Source of the DNA: JBDRHL01 sp043816955
GTDB lineage: Bacteria; Planctomycetota; Phycisphaerae; Sedimentisphaerales; CAYZTY01
Length of the DNA stretch: 43,233 bases
Assembly (NCBI GenBank): GCA_043816955.1
Contig: JBDRHL010000018.1
Span: forward strand, 1-43,233
Direction: 5' to 3'
Shown in pieces: positions 1-6,148 of the stretch (position 1 is the first letter of the stretch; the number at the start of each line of letters is the position of its first letter). The notes under the pieces were generated by a model. That model searched no databases, was not told the DNA's origin, and saw only the letters and a program-made list of their open reading frames with translations. The position numbers and the translations under genes are program-made.

Positions 1-46
1 GGATTGTGTTGAACCATTTCTGTTTTTTTGATAATCTTGTTTTCAT
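1..46 (-). CDS. 5' end of an unknown gene leaving the left edge
   Basis: Reading leftward from 46, an ATG opens a frame coding MKTRLSKKQKWFNTI that runs off the window. A good Shine-Dalgarno (GAAAGGAT) lies six bases upstream, of the same type as in front of the gene starting at 2291. The basic N-terminus could lead into a signal peptide or membrane segment, but only 15 residues are visible and no function can be given. A leader inverted repeat that includes this ribosome binding site is described separately. Confidence 0.45.
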   Translation of the reverse strand, partial: MKTRLSKKQKWFNTI

Positions 47-122
47 AGGTCATCCTTTCAAATAAGGTTAATATTTGCGTTATTTGGATTTCACAAATTA
101 TAACCGTTTGACGGATGACCTA
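46..122 (-). promoter_or_regulatory. Leader with inverted repeat covering the RBS of the left-edge gene
   Basis: TAGGTCATCC at 46-55 and its exact reverse complement GGATGACCTA at 113-122 are separated by 57 bases. On the minus strand the proximal arm contains the GGAT of the ribosome binding site and the first base of the ATG. A transcript starting upstream of 122 could therefore fold to hide the translation start. A TATAAT-like hexamer lies between the arms (97-102, minus strand). If that is the promoter used, the distal arm is not transcribed, and the repeat would instead be a candidate protein-binding site. The repeat is seen directly; the function is inference. Confidence 0.35.
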
Positions 123-284
123 CATATTATCTAACTTTGGGGGGACAAACGGGGATTGTGCAATTTGAATTACAACCTGAAATGGGTTATGAGGTGAACT
201 GAAAGACCAGAAACGTATAACAAGAGCTGGCTGGAAAGACAAGGGGCCGTTTTGCGGGGTTATTTTGACAGGCCCCTCGACTTC

Positions 285-325
285 GCTCGGGGTGACGAAT
301 CCGGACATTGCTCGGGGTGACGAAT
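285..325. repeat. Two direct copies of a GCTCGGGGTGACGAAT repeat
   Basis: The 16-mer GCTCGGGGTGACGAAT occurs at 285-300 and again at 310-325, a period of 25. It is preceded by CCCCTCGACTTC, which can fold imperfectly onto CTCGGGG. Similar 'CACCCCGAGCGAAGTCGAGGGG'-type sequences are dispersed intergenic repeats in many bacterial genomes, and translations of them are usually spurious. Apart from this repeat and the leader at 46-122, I see nothing coding in 47-455. Confidence 0.6.
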
Positions 326-455
326 TAAGGCGGTCAGTTAAAATCGCAACAAAAATACAATAAACTTGTTTTTGTCCCCTTCCTTACGGTCGGGGCTTTG
401 ATTTTTTTGAAGAGTAGTGGCCAACAATATTGCTGTCGGTGTGGGCGTTGATTGT

Positions 456-710
456 TCAGTCGGTGATCTTATAGACCGAATCGCCGCTTCTTACCCGGTC
501 ACTAACTTTCAGACCAATAGAGTCGCCTGATTTAGCCTCTGCAACCTGTTCATTGCTGATCTGTATTGAGTCAACTGTCATTTTAAGATCGGTAGTATGC
601 CCCTTAATGTGGATTTTATCTCCGACCTTTAACACTGCTGTTAACTCAATGCCTGCAACTACAGGGTGGGCAAAGAAATCTGATACCGTTCCAATTATTT
701 CCTCAGACAT
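456..710 (-). CDS. Translation elongation factor-like small protein (EF-Tu domain 2-like barrel)
   Basis: This is an 84-residue protein. It has the pattern GTVSDFFAHPVVAGIEL, then VGDKIHIKGHTTDLKMTVDSIQ, then AKSGDSIGLKVSDRVRSGDSVYK. That is the pattern of the beta-barrel domain 2 of translational GTPases: a 'GD.I.I.G.T' turn followed by 'A..GD.IGLK.'. There is no GTPase domain, so it is the stand-alone family usually annotated as 'translation elongation factor-like protein'. Its biological role is not established. The start is supported by AGGAG shortly before ATG. It lies 56 bases downstream of the YbjQ-family gene on the same strand and may be cotranscribed with it. No terminator is clear downstream. 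Confidence 0.8.
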   Translation of the reverse strand: MSEEIIGTVSDFFAHPVVAGIELTAVLKVGDKIHIKGHTTDLKMTVDSIQISNEQVAEAKSGDSIGLKVSDRVRSGDSVYKITD

Positions 711-766
711 TTTTTTCTCCTATTTTATTGGCCAGCCGCCGTGGGCTGTGATTGTTCTGATAACTT

Positions 767-1324
767 CTATTTGCTGAGTTTGACGGCTGTGCCGTAAACT
801 AAAAGTTCGGCTGCACTACCCACGACGCTCGTAGTCATATAGCGGACATTGATTATTGCATCGGCTCCCATTTTTACCGCTGAGTCGATCATCCTGTTAA
901 TAGCTATTGTGCGGGCCCTTCCCATCATGTCAGTGTATTCGGTCAATTCCCCGCCAAGGATAAGTCTGACTATGGCAGATAGATCCTTGCCAATCCAGAT
1001 AGCAAATACCGTATGGCCCTGGGCCAGACCTAAAATCTCTGTGACCTCTCGGCCTGGTACTTCTGTAGAATTTAGAAGTAAAACACCCTGTTGGGTCTGA
1101 TCAACTACAAGCTCGTCTTTTGATGTTTTGTGTTTGGTTTGTTCCAGAGCCAGTATCAGCAGCACCATAAGGATACCGCCAAGAAGGCAGAATATTGCTA
1201 TCCTGAGCCACCAGGGTATGACCGGATCATCGGCTACCATCACATACCATGGCAGGCCGGCAAATATTGTAATGAACAGCCCCACGACGAAGAATAGCGA
1301 ACCAATTTGTCGAATTATTTTCAT
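767..1324 (-). CDS. YbjQ/UPF0145 family protein with N-terminal membrane segments
   Basis: This is a 185-residue protein. Two hydrophobic segments lie at about residues 7-32 and 38-62. A YbjQ-type domain fills roughly residues 80-185: LLNSTEVPGREVTEILGLAQG, a GGEL.EYT..M..AR..A..RM motif, GADAIINVRY and the C-terminal AAELLVYGTAV. YbjQ domains form pentameric barrels of uncertain function, sometimes labelled 'heavy-metal binding'. Most family members are about 105 residues and soluble, so the membrane-anchored N-terminus is an addition. An AAGGAG lies just before ATG. The 84-residue EF-Tu-like gene follows on the same strand. Confidence 0.85.
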   Translation of the reverse strand: MKIIRQIGSLFFVVGLFITIFAGLPWYVMVADDPVIPWWLRIAIFCLLGGILMVLLILALEQTKHKTSKDELVVDQTQQGVLLLNSTEVPGREVTEILGLAQGHTVFAIWIGKDLSAIVRLILGGELTEYTDMMGRARTIAINRMIDSAVKMGADAIINVRYMTTSVVGSAAELLVYGTAVKLSK

Positions 1325-1359
1325 GGCTTACTCCTTAACCTGTATTATAGCTTCATAGG

Positions 1360-1593
1360 CTATGCAGCCTTGTCCTGTATCCATCTTTTTTCGGAGTATG
1401 TTATAGCTGTGACTATGCTGCCAACTGCACCTATCAGAACACCTGCCTGATAAACTAAAATAGCAACTATAAAAAATATTGCATGTGAAAAGTAAAAAAG
1501 TCGCGTTTTTGGCCTAAAAATGGGTTTTTGAAGTCTTTGCGTGCGCGGGAGTTTTTTTTGACACTGTAAAAAGCGGCTTTTCCTGCGAAGCAT
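1360..1593 (-). CDS. Doubtful small membrane ORF, probably partly fossil
   Basis: This is a 77-residue frame with one hydrophobic segment near residues 37-62 (AIFFIVAILVYQAGVLIGAV) and a basic N-terminal half. No ribosome binding site precedes its ATG. The frame continues upstream of that ATG as FLLLGLGAVMLRRK, which looks like the membrane tail of a PEP-CTERM protein, so the N-terminal part is probably not a genuine start. The hydrophobic C-terminal half could still belong to a real small membrane protein. No homologue is recognised. Confidence 0.3.
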   Translation of the reverse strand: MLRRKSRFLQCQKKLPRTQRLQKPIFRPKTRLFYFSHAIFFIVAILVYQAGVLIGAVGSIVTAITYSEKRWIQDKAA

Positions 1594-1630
1594 AACTGCA
1601 CCGAGGCCGAGCAGCAGGAATATAAGGTAT
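1582..1630 (-). pseudogene. Remnant of a PEP-CTERM sorting tail
   Basis: On the minus strand the frame reads stop-Y-L-I-F-L-L-L-G-L-G-A-V-M-L-R-R-K-S. The run LLLGLGAVMLRRK is nearly the same as the tail LLFGLGAVLLRK of the intact PEP-CTERM protein ending at 2320. The PEP motif and the rest of the protein are absent, and a stop codon sits just upstream. It therefore looks like the broken 3' end of a former exosortase substrate gene. It overlaps the start of the doubtful ORF at 1360-1593. Confidence 0.5.
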
Positions 1631-1648
1631 TAGCCTATAGAGGTCGTA

Positions 1649-1747
1649 CTATTTCTTCTTTGTCTTGCTTTTGACCTTGGCTTTTGTCTTAGTCTTTGCA
1701 GGTTTGGCTTTCTTTTTGCTATCACTGCATCCGCACGTCTTGCACAT
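1649..1747 (-). CDS. 32-residue Cys/Lys-rich microprotein (MCKTCGC...)
   Basis: ATG to TAG encodes MCKTCGCSDSKKK followed by a tail of alternating Lys, Ala, Thr, Pro and Val (AKPAKTKTKAKVKSKTKKK). Three cysteines form a C-x2-C-x-C cluster at residues 2, 5 and 7, suited to metal or iron-sulfur binding. The tail is almost entirely basic and would be disordered or bind nucleic acid. Translation is supported by AAGGGG seven bases before ATG. It falls below the usual ORF length cut-off. Short proteins opening with a Cys cluster are known in many bacteria, but I cannot name a family or function. Confidence 0.55.
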   Translation of the reverse strand: MCKTCGCSDSKKKAKPAKTKTKAKVKSKTKKK

Positions 1748-2054
1748 TTTTATACCCCTTCAAATTTCACCCAAATTGATTTGATGAAATTGTATGCCTA
1801 TTGTTGTGAATAATCAATAGAAAAACGAAGGCGATTTCAGCGTTTCCTTCTCAACATCGGTGCATCAAGCAAACGTCGAATGCGCATAAAAAAGGGTATT
1901 CAGCGGATTTTAAGGCTGAGTTTGAAAGATAGGCTTCAAACTACCATCAAAGGGCAGATCGGCCATTCTACGGGCGTAAAACACCTCTGAGGGCTATGCT
2001 ACAAGATTCTGTAGGGTGGTTGTACAAAGGCTTTCTTTGAGTTGTAACACCAAC
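1748..2054. other. Gene-free stretch between two small reverse-strand genes
   Basis: No credible gene is visible. The only structure found is a perfect 8-base inverted repeat, TTGAGTTG at 2037-2044 and CAACTCAA at 2051-2058, with a 6-base loop. It overlaps the stop codon of the gene ending at 2055. It has no T-tract after it on the minus strand, so it is at best a weak terminator or an mRNA 3' end structure. Confidence 0.4.
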
Positions 2055-2291
2055 TCAAGGTGGAAGTATATCAAGCCCGTCCCTTATTCGAGACACATGC
2101 CGTTTTATGTCGTACTTGGCACTGTTTGATTCTGTTAGTAGCTTTTCAATTTTGCATGTCTGAGAGTTCATGCTACCCTTAATATTGTTGAGGATACCTG
2201 TAATATTGTTGAGGATACCTGTGATTCTCCAAAGAAAATACAACGTTGCAATAAACCAAAAAAACAATCCGTAATAAATCACATCGTTCAT
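2055..2291 (-). CDS. Small single-pass membrane protein, unknown
   Basis: This is a 78-residue protein. A hydrophobic segment at about residues 5-21 (IYYGLFFWFIATLYFLW) is followed by an amphipathic stretch with the heptad-like duplication ITGILNN-ITGILNN-IKGSMNS, then a hydrophilic tail ending in LDILPP. The arrangement suggests an N-terminal anchor with a short coiled coil. The duplication is exact at DNA level, two copies of a 21-base unit. The start has AAAGGAT seven bases before ATG. No family recognised; it lies just downstream of the SUMF1-like gene on the same strand. Confidence 0.6.
   Translation of the reverse strand: MNDVIYYGLFFWFIATLYFLWRITGILNNITGILNNIKGSMNSQTCKIEKLLTESNSAKYDIKRHVSRIRDGLDILPP
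2180..2221. repeat. Perfect 21-bp tandem duplication inside a coding gene
   Basis: The unit starting TAATATTGTTGAGG occurs at 2180-2200 and again without any change at 2201-2221. Being a multiple of three, it adds seven residues (ITGILNN) to the small membrane protein without breaking the frame. Exact identity suggests a recent slippage duplication. Confidence 0.9.
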
Positions 2292-2319
2292 TTTCTATCC
2301 TTTCAAAGAAGTTTTAGCG

Positions 2320-3270
2320 TTATTTTCTTAAAAGCACCGCGCCGAGGCCAAACAGCAAAACCGTGGCAGGTTCGGGAACGGAGGCAACACGGAAGCCTAA
2401 AAAGTCGTATTCGTCGCTCGGGTTTCCGTTAATCCGGCAGGACGACTCGAGGTAGCTGGGGCCGTAGTCGGCATGGTACGACCCACCACGAAGGCCACGC
2501 TCGGAATTGTATACCATCATCTCGGTCCATTCAAAGACATTTCCCATCATATCAAACGTTCCATTGAGTTCCCCACTGCCACTGCCGACAGTCCACGGGC
2601 CAAATGGACTGGTAGCATAACCTACATGGGTGGTGTAGTAGTTCCAGCCCGTGCCGCTCGTGCCGTTGCCCTGCGTCAGACTCTCGCCAGCCTTCAATGC
2701 GTAGGTCTGGAGTGCCGTGCCGTTCCAGTAGCCAGCCTTGACCCACTCATTCTCGGTCGGAAGGAAATAAAACGCATTGCTGTTGCGATACGGATCGCCC
2801 GCATCGTAACCGGTGTCCGTTACATCCCAAGGCATAAAGGTGTAATCGCTTTGGCCTTGTGTACCGGTAAATTTGTAAGCTTGGCTGTAACCCTTGCTGG
2901 TGTTCAGATAGTTCACGAATTGAGCTGCTTCATACCAGCTTACCTCATTGGTTGGCACGTTCGTGCCAGTCCAGTAGGGGCTGCCGTCGTAGGCACTCGA
3001 CGAGCTGCCCGTTGGTGTGCCATAGATGTTAGTGAACTTGCTCCACTGGTCGTTGGTAATCTCGAACCTACCCATGCGGTAGTCGTAGTTGACTCCCGTA
3101 AAGGTAAAGCCGTACCCTGCGGGAATTCCGCTGGTGGGATTGGTGCTACCCGAGACCGGCACAAAGTCGATGGTGAATTCATTAACCCCGCTACCAAAGG
3201 TATCTGCTGAAGCGGTATTCACTACAGCCATTACACACACAACAACTGCCAAAACTCTTGCATTTCTCAT
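2320..3270 (-). CDS. Secreted SUMF1-like domain protein with PEP-CTERM sorting signal
   Basis: This is a 316-residue protein. A signal peptide (about residues 1-22) ends near ASA. Residues about 30-295 form a formylglycine-generating-enzyme-like (SUMF1) fold, with YRMGRFEITNDQWSKF, VSWYEAAQFVNYL, FYFLPTENEWVKAGYW, MMGNVFEW and RGGSY...SSCR...LGFRVA. The C-terminus is a PEP-CTERM tail: VPEPATVLLFGLGAVLLRK. Family knowledge predicts export and exosortase/rhombosortase-type processing at the cell surface. The segment holding the paired catalytic cysteines of true FGE reads HADYGPSY here, so sulfatase-activating chemistry is unlikely. It is preceded by a clear promoter and a long leader with palindromes. 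Its substrate or partner is unknown. Confidence 0.88.
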   Translation of the reverse strand: MRNARVLAVVVCVMAVVNTASADTFGSGVNEFTIDFVPVSGSTNPTSGIPAGYGFTFTGVNYDYRMGRFEITNDQWSKFTNIYGTPTGSSSSAYDGSPYWTGTNVPTNEVSWYEAAQFVNYLNTSKGYSQAYKFTGTQGQSDYTFMPWDVTDTGYDAGDPYRNSNAFYFLPTENEWVKAGYWNGTALQTYALKAGESLTQGNGTSGTGWNYYTTHVGYATSPFGPWTVGSGSGELNGTFDMMGNVFEWTEMMVYNSERGLRGGSYHADYGPSYLESSCRINGNPSDEYDFLGFRVASVPEPATVLLFGLGAVLLRK

Positions 3271-3308
3271 TTCTCTGACTCCTCAAAGATTGTTAATGTT
3301 TATTTTGG

Positions 3309-3325
3309 CTGCGCACTGTGCGCAG
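3309..3325. promoter_or_regulatory. 17-bp perfect palindrome in the leader of the SUMF1-like gene
   Basis: CTGCGCACTGTGCGCAG is a perfect palindrome around a central T, 39 bases upstream of the ATG at 3270 and downstream of the proposed promoter. In RNA it gives an 8-bp GC-rich hairpin with a minimal loop, which would need to open its top pairs. In DNA it is a good dimer-binding site. Which it is cannot be told from sequence. Confidence 0.5.
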
Positions 3326-3416
3326 TAATATTGCTGAAAGATTGTTCAGAAAACCTAACCCCGAAAAGCGCTTCCATCTCTCTCTCACTGCCTCCGCTAT
3401 CCTAAAAGCGGATATT

Positions 3417-3444
3417 ATTATACAACTTTTTGTCGGGTAAGCAA
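3417..3444 (-). promoter_or_regulatory. Sigma-70-type promoter for the SUMF1-like PEP-CTERM gene
   Basis: On the minus strand TTGCTT (3439-3444) and a perfect TATAAT (3417-3422) are 16 bases apart. This predicts a leader of about 140 bases. The leader contains a short hairpin (CCGCT...AGCGG), an AAGCGCTT palindrome and the 17-bp palindrome at 3309-3325. Confidence 0.5.
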
Positions 3445-3563
3445 GGGGAAAAAAGGCCAGTTATTGTCGAGGCTAAACGATATTGTCTGCTTTTGGTGGG
3501 GTGATGTGGCAATTGGAAATGAGCGGTTGCAAAAGGAGCGGTTTGGTAGTATTATTGTAAGTT

Positions 3564-4922
3564 ATGGTTTCGGAAAGAATAAGGAAATATTCGGTTGACC
3601 GGGTGGTTCTTTTTTTGATATTTATCCTCGGGCTGGTGATTGCCCAGGTGATTGTGCAGAGCAGGGGGAGGATCAGCCTGTCGGGGCCGATGAAGCTTGA
3701 TTATACGGGTATATCGGTTCGTATTCCGTCGGGCAGGGGCTGGGTGAGCAATACGACATGGGTTTACTATGAGGACGGCTACCGCCTGGTGAGCGAGTAT
3801 CGGCCTGACGGGAAGCACACAAGCGCTTCTGTGAGCTGTCAATATGTTCTGTTTTTTCCCAGCGGGGGTGTTGATGAGCGATTTGTGCAAAGCGCAGCGG
3901 TTCTCGGCGGTGAGGTTATCGAGCGGGGCAGGTTTGATTCGGGGGGGCTGCTGATAGAATGGGCGAGGATCACGGTTCCACGGGCACTTCAGGAGGTGTA
4001 TATTGGTTTTGCACAGCTTCCGGGGAATCGCGGTTTTGTAATTCAGAGTACGCAGATAGGGCCATTGGAGGAGCCGGCTTTTCAGGCATTTGAGCTTGTG
4101 GCAGGTTCGGTTGAATTCGGCGGTAATGAGCTTCTGGCGAAAGGAATTTCGCTGGCCGGGTCAGCTCACAGCGGCATAACAAGTCAGTTGGATAAGCGTT
4201 TCTATCTTATTAAAAACTCACGGGAACAACTTGTGGGTTTCGGCTATGAGATGATCAAGGGGTCTGACAATTATGGGAGGGGTCGTGTTCGGGCGGGGAG
4301 CTTTTCGCGTTTCGGGAATCGTTTGGAATCTTATGAGCTTTTCGAGTCGGAAAGCGATCTGGGTTTATTTTCGTGGTCGTCGCATATTTCCAGGCCTTTG
4401 GGGATGGGCGGTGAGGATATTCGTGCAGAGATGATTGAAGAAGGTCTGTTGCGGGTGGAGAGTTCGGCGTTGTCGCGTCCGAAGAACAAGAGGATCGGGC
4501 CTAGTTCGATACCGGGGATAGTTGTGGAGCCTGTTTTGAAGAATTTTCTGGAGAGCGGGGAGAGGGCGGTGGTAATTGACATAGTTCTGGCGGAGGGCAA
4601 GGTAGTCCCGACGCTGTTATCACGGGTGGATTTGAAAGAAGGAAACAATAACAAGCAAATGCGGGCGGTGCGGATGGAATTTCTTGACGGGAGGGGGTAT
4701 AATCAGGAGGTTTACTTTGACAAGGACGGCAAAACAGGGCGTCAGATTGTCAGGCAGGAAGATACATTTACGCTGGAGCGCGTAGCAGAGAAGGACCTGC
4801 CGGATGTTTTCAGCGGGCGGAAGGAATCGATCGTGCGGATGGAAGAGTGGGTTAGAGAAGGGGGTAATAGTGAAAAGGACATTTTGAGGAGAGCTGAGGG
4901 AAATGGAGCAATCGGAATATGA
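3564..4922 (+). CDS. Membrane-anchored protein of unknown function
   Basis: This is a 452-residue protein. One transmembrane segment at about residues 13-31 (VVLFLIFILGLVIAQVIVQ) follows a basic N-terminus, so the bulk should lie outside the cytoplasmic membrane. Residues about 45-170 contain a conserved-looking beta-rich region (YTGISVRIPSGRGW, YRLVSEYRP, VYIGFAQLPGNRGFVIQ). The rest is also predicted beta/mixed. No catalytic motif or family is recognised. The upstream AAAAGGAG is about 25 bases from the ATG, too far for a normal site, so the start is not certain. Its last 20 bases overlap trxB, giving tight translational coupling, but no mechanistic link to thioredoxin chemistry is visible: only one Cys occurs (in SVSCQYV). 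Confidence 0.7.
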   Translation: MVSERIRKYSVDRVVLFLIFILGLVIAQVIVQSRGRISLSGPMKLDYTGISVRIPSGRGWVSNTTWVYYEDGYRLVSEYRPDGKHTSASVSCQYVLFFPSGGVDERFVQSAAVLGGEVIERGRFDSGGLLIEWARITVPRALQEVYIGFAQLPGNRGFVIQSTQIGPLEEPAFQAFELVAGSVEFGGNELLAKGISLAGSAHSGITSQLDKRFYLIKNSREQLVGFGYEMIKGSDNYGRGRVRAGSFSRFGNRLESYELFESESDLGLFSWSSHISRPLGMGGEDIRAEMIEEGLLRVESSALSRPKNKRIGPSSIPGIVVEPVLKNFLESGERAVVIDIVLAEGKVVPTLLSRVDLKEGNNNKQMRAVRMEFLDGRGYNQEVYFDKDGKTGRQIVRQEDTFTLERVAEKDLPDVFSGRKESIVRMEEWVREGGNSEKDILRRAEGNGAIGI

Positions 4923-5904
4923 CTGTATAATAGTTGGAGCGGGGCCTGCCGGTCTGGGTGCAGCGATTTATTCTGCGCGGGACCGTTCCAGGACGCTTGT
5001 GCTTGAGAAGTTTTTGCCTGGCGGCCAGATCAATAATACCGAACGGATAGAGAATTACCCGGCGTTTGACGAGATAAGCGGGCCTGACCTTATTTCGCGG
5101 ATGCAGCAGCAGGTTGAGAAGTTCGGGGCGCAGATCAAGGGGGGGCAGGAGGTTGTGCGTGTTGAAAGGAGTTCCGATGGGAAGCTGGTGGTGCACACGG
5201 ATGAGAGCGGGAATTATGAATCGCGGGTGGTGATTCTTTCGCCCGGCAGCGATTATCGCAAGCTTGGTGTGCCGGGTGAGGATGAGTTTCGAACGGCGGG
5301 TGCGGGGGTGAGCTATTGCGGGACGTGCGATGCGCCTTTTTTCAAGGGTAAGAAGGTTGTTGCTGTCGGCGGGGGTAATACCGCGGTCGAAGAGGCGCTT
5401 CACCTTGCGAAGTTTGCAAGTGAGGTGACGCTGGTTCATCGGCGGGATGAGTTTCGGGCGACGCGGGTTCTGGTTGAGGAGCTGACGGCGAAGGTTGGTG
5501 AGGCGGGGAGCAATATGAAGATAAGGTATGACAGTATCGTGACAGCGATAGAGGGGCAGGGGAAGGTTGAGCGGGTGAAGCTGCGGAACGTCAAGACGGG
5601 AGCAGAGGAAGATTTGGGGTGTGAGGGTGTGTTTATTTTTGTGGGGATGGTGCCTAATACGAAGTTTCTGGAGGGCTTTGTTGAGCTTACCGAGGCGGGG
5701 TTTATCAAGTGCGACTGCGGGTATCTTAGGACGTCGGTGCCCGGGGTGTTTGCGGCGGGTGACTGCAGGGTTGGGGCTGCGATGCAGCTGGCGACAGCGG
5801 TTGGAGACGGGGTGCTGGCAGCGATGATGATGAAGCAGTACTTCCGTGATGCGGGGTGGTGGTCTTCGCCGGTGAGCGATTCGCTACAGCCTGGCGGCTG
5901 GTAG
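4903..5904 (+). CDS. trxB: Thioredoxin-disulfide reductase
   Basis: Uses NADPH and FAD to reduce oxidised thioredoxin in the cytoplasm. This is a 333-residue protein, close to the 310-340 norm. FAD site GAGPAG is at residues 12-17. The redox-active disulfide is CGTCD (Cys139, Cys142), where CATC is commoner. NADPH-binding GGGNTA lies near 156 and HRRDEFRA at 179-186. The second FAD motif GVFAAGD lies near 281. The low-molecular-weight bacterial type is clear. The frame opens inside the end of the upstream membrane-protein gene, so the two are cotranscribed. It faces the dockerin gene remnant, with only a few bases between. Confidence 0.96.
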   Translation: MEQSEYDCIIVGAGPAGLGAAIYSARDRSRTLVLEKFLPGGQINNTERIENYPAFDEISGPDLISRMQQQVEKFGAQIKGGQEVVRVERSSDGKLVVHTDESGNYESRVVILSPGSDYRKLGVPGEDEFRTAGAGVSYCGTCDAPFFKGKKVVAVGGGNTAVEEALHLAKFASEVTLVHRRDEFRATRVLVEELTAKVGEAGSNMKIRYDSIVTAIEGQGKVERVKLRNVKTGAEEDLGCEGVFIFVGMVPNTKFLEGFVELTEAGFIKCDCGYLRTSVPGVFAAGDCRVGAAMQLATAVGDGVLAAMMMKQYFRDAGWWSSPVSDSLQPGGW

Positions 5905-5908
5905 CATG

Positions 5909-6148
5909 CTATAGCTGCGGCGGCCAGGTGCCGCCGGGAGGACAATCATCGGGCTGGGAAGTCAACCAGTGAATTTTCAGGCGGAGCAAATCGAGGGCAT
6001 TTACTCTGCCATCACGGGTGAAATCCGCACAAGGGTTATAAGCGGAATCAGGATAACTCTTCAGCCATGACTGTTTTAGTTTGAGCAGGTCAACGGCGTT
6101 TACTATTCCATCACCGGTGGCATCACCGTAACATTGTCTGGGGAAACA
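5909..6148 (-). pseudogene. Dockerin type I domain cut off from its gene by an in-frame UGA
   Basis: The frame of the upstream secreted protein continues past its UGA (6149-6151) without a shift to a TAG at 5909-5911. It encodes CFPRQCYGDATGDGIVN, then AVDLLKLKQSWL, then ADFTRDGRVNALDLLRLKIHWL, and ends PGGTWPPQL. These are two textbook dockerin calcium-binding repeats (D-x-T-x-D-G-x-V-N-x-x-D-L-L). The reading frame is otherwise intact for 79 codons, so the break is either very recent, a sequence error or a read-through site. No translation start is seen at its own 5' end. Confidence 0.8.

Noticed and set aside
120..308. 62-residue reverse ORF (MSGFVTPSEVEG...)
   Set aside because: It is a translation of the dispersed GCTCGGGGTGACGAAT repeat and has no RBS.
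2037..2058. Intrinsic terminator after the 78-residue protein gene
   Set aside because: The 8-bp stem is perfect, but there is no T-tract on the minus strand and the stem overlaps the stop codon. It was kept only as a note in the gene-free stretch.
2473..3210. 245-residue forward ORF opposite the SUMF1-like gene
   Set aside because: Antisense shadow: the reverse frame has a signal peptide, the SUMF1 motifs and a PEP-CTERM tail, while this frame has no recognisable domain.
4852..5439. 195-residue reverse ORF opposite trxB
   Set aside because: Antisense shadow of a clear thioredoxin reductase.
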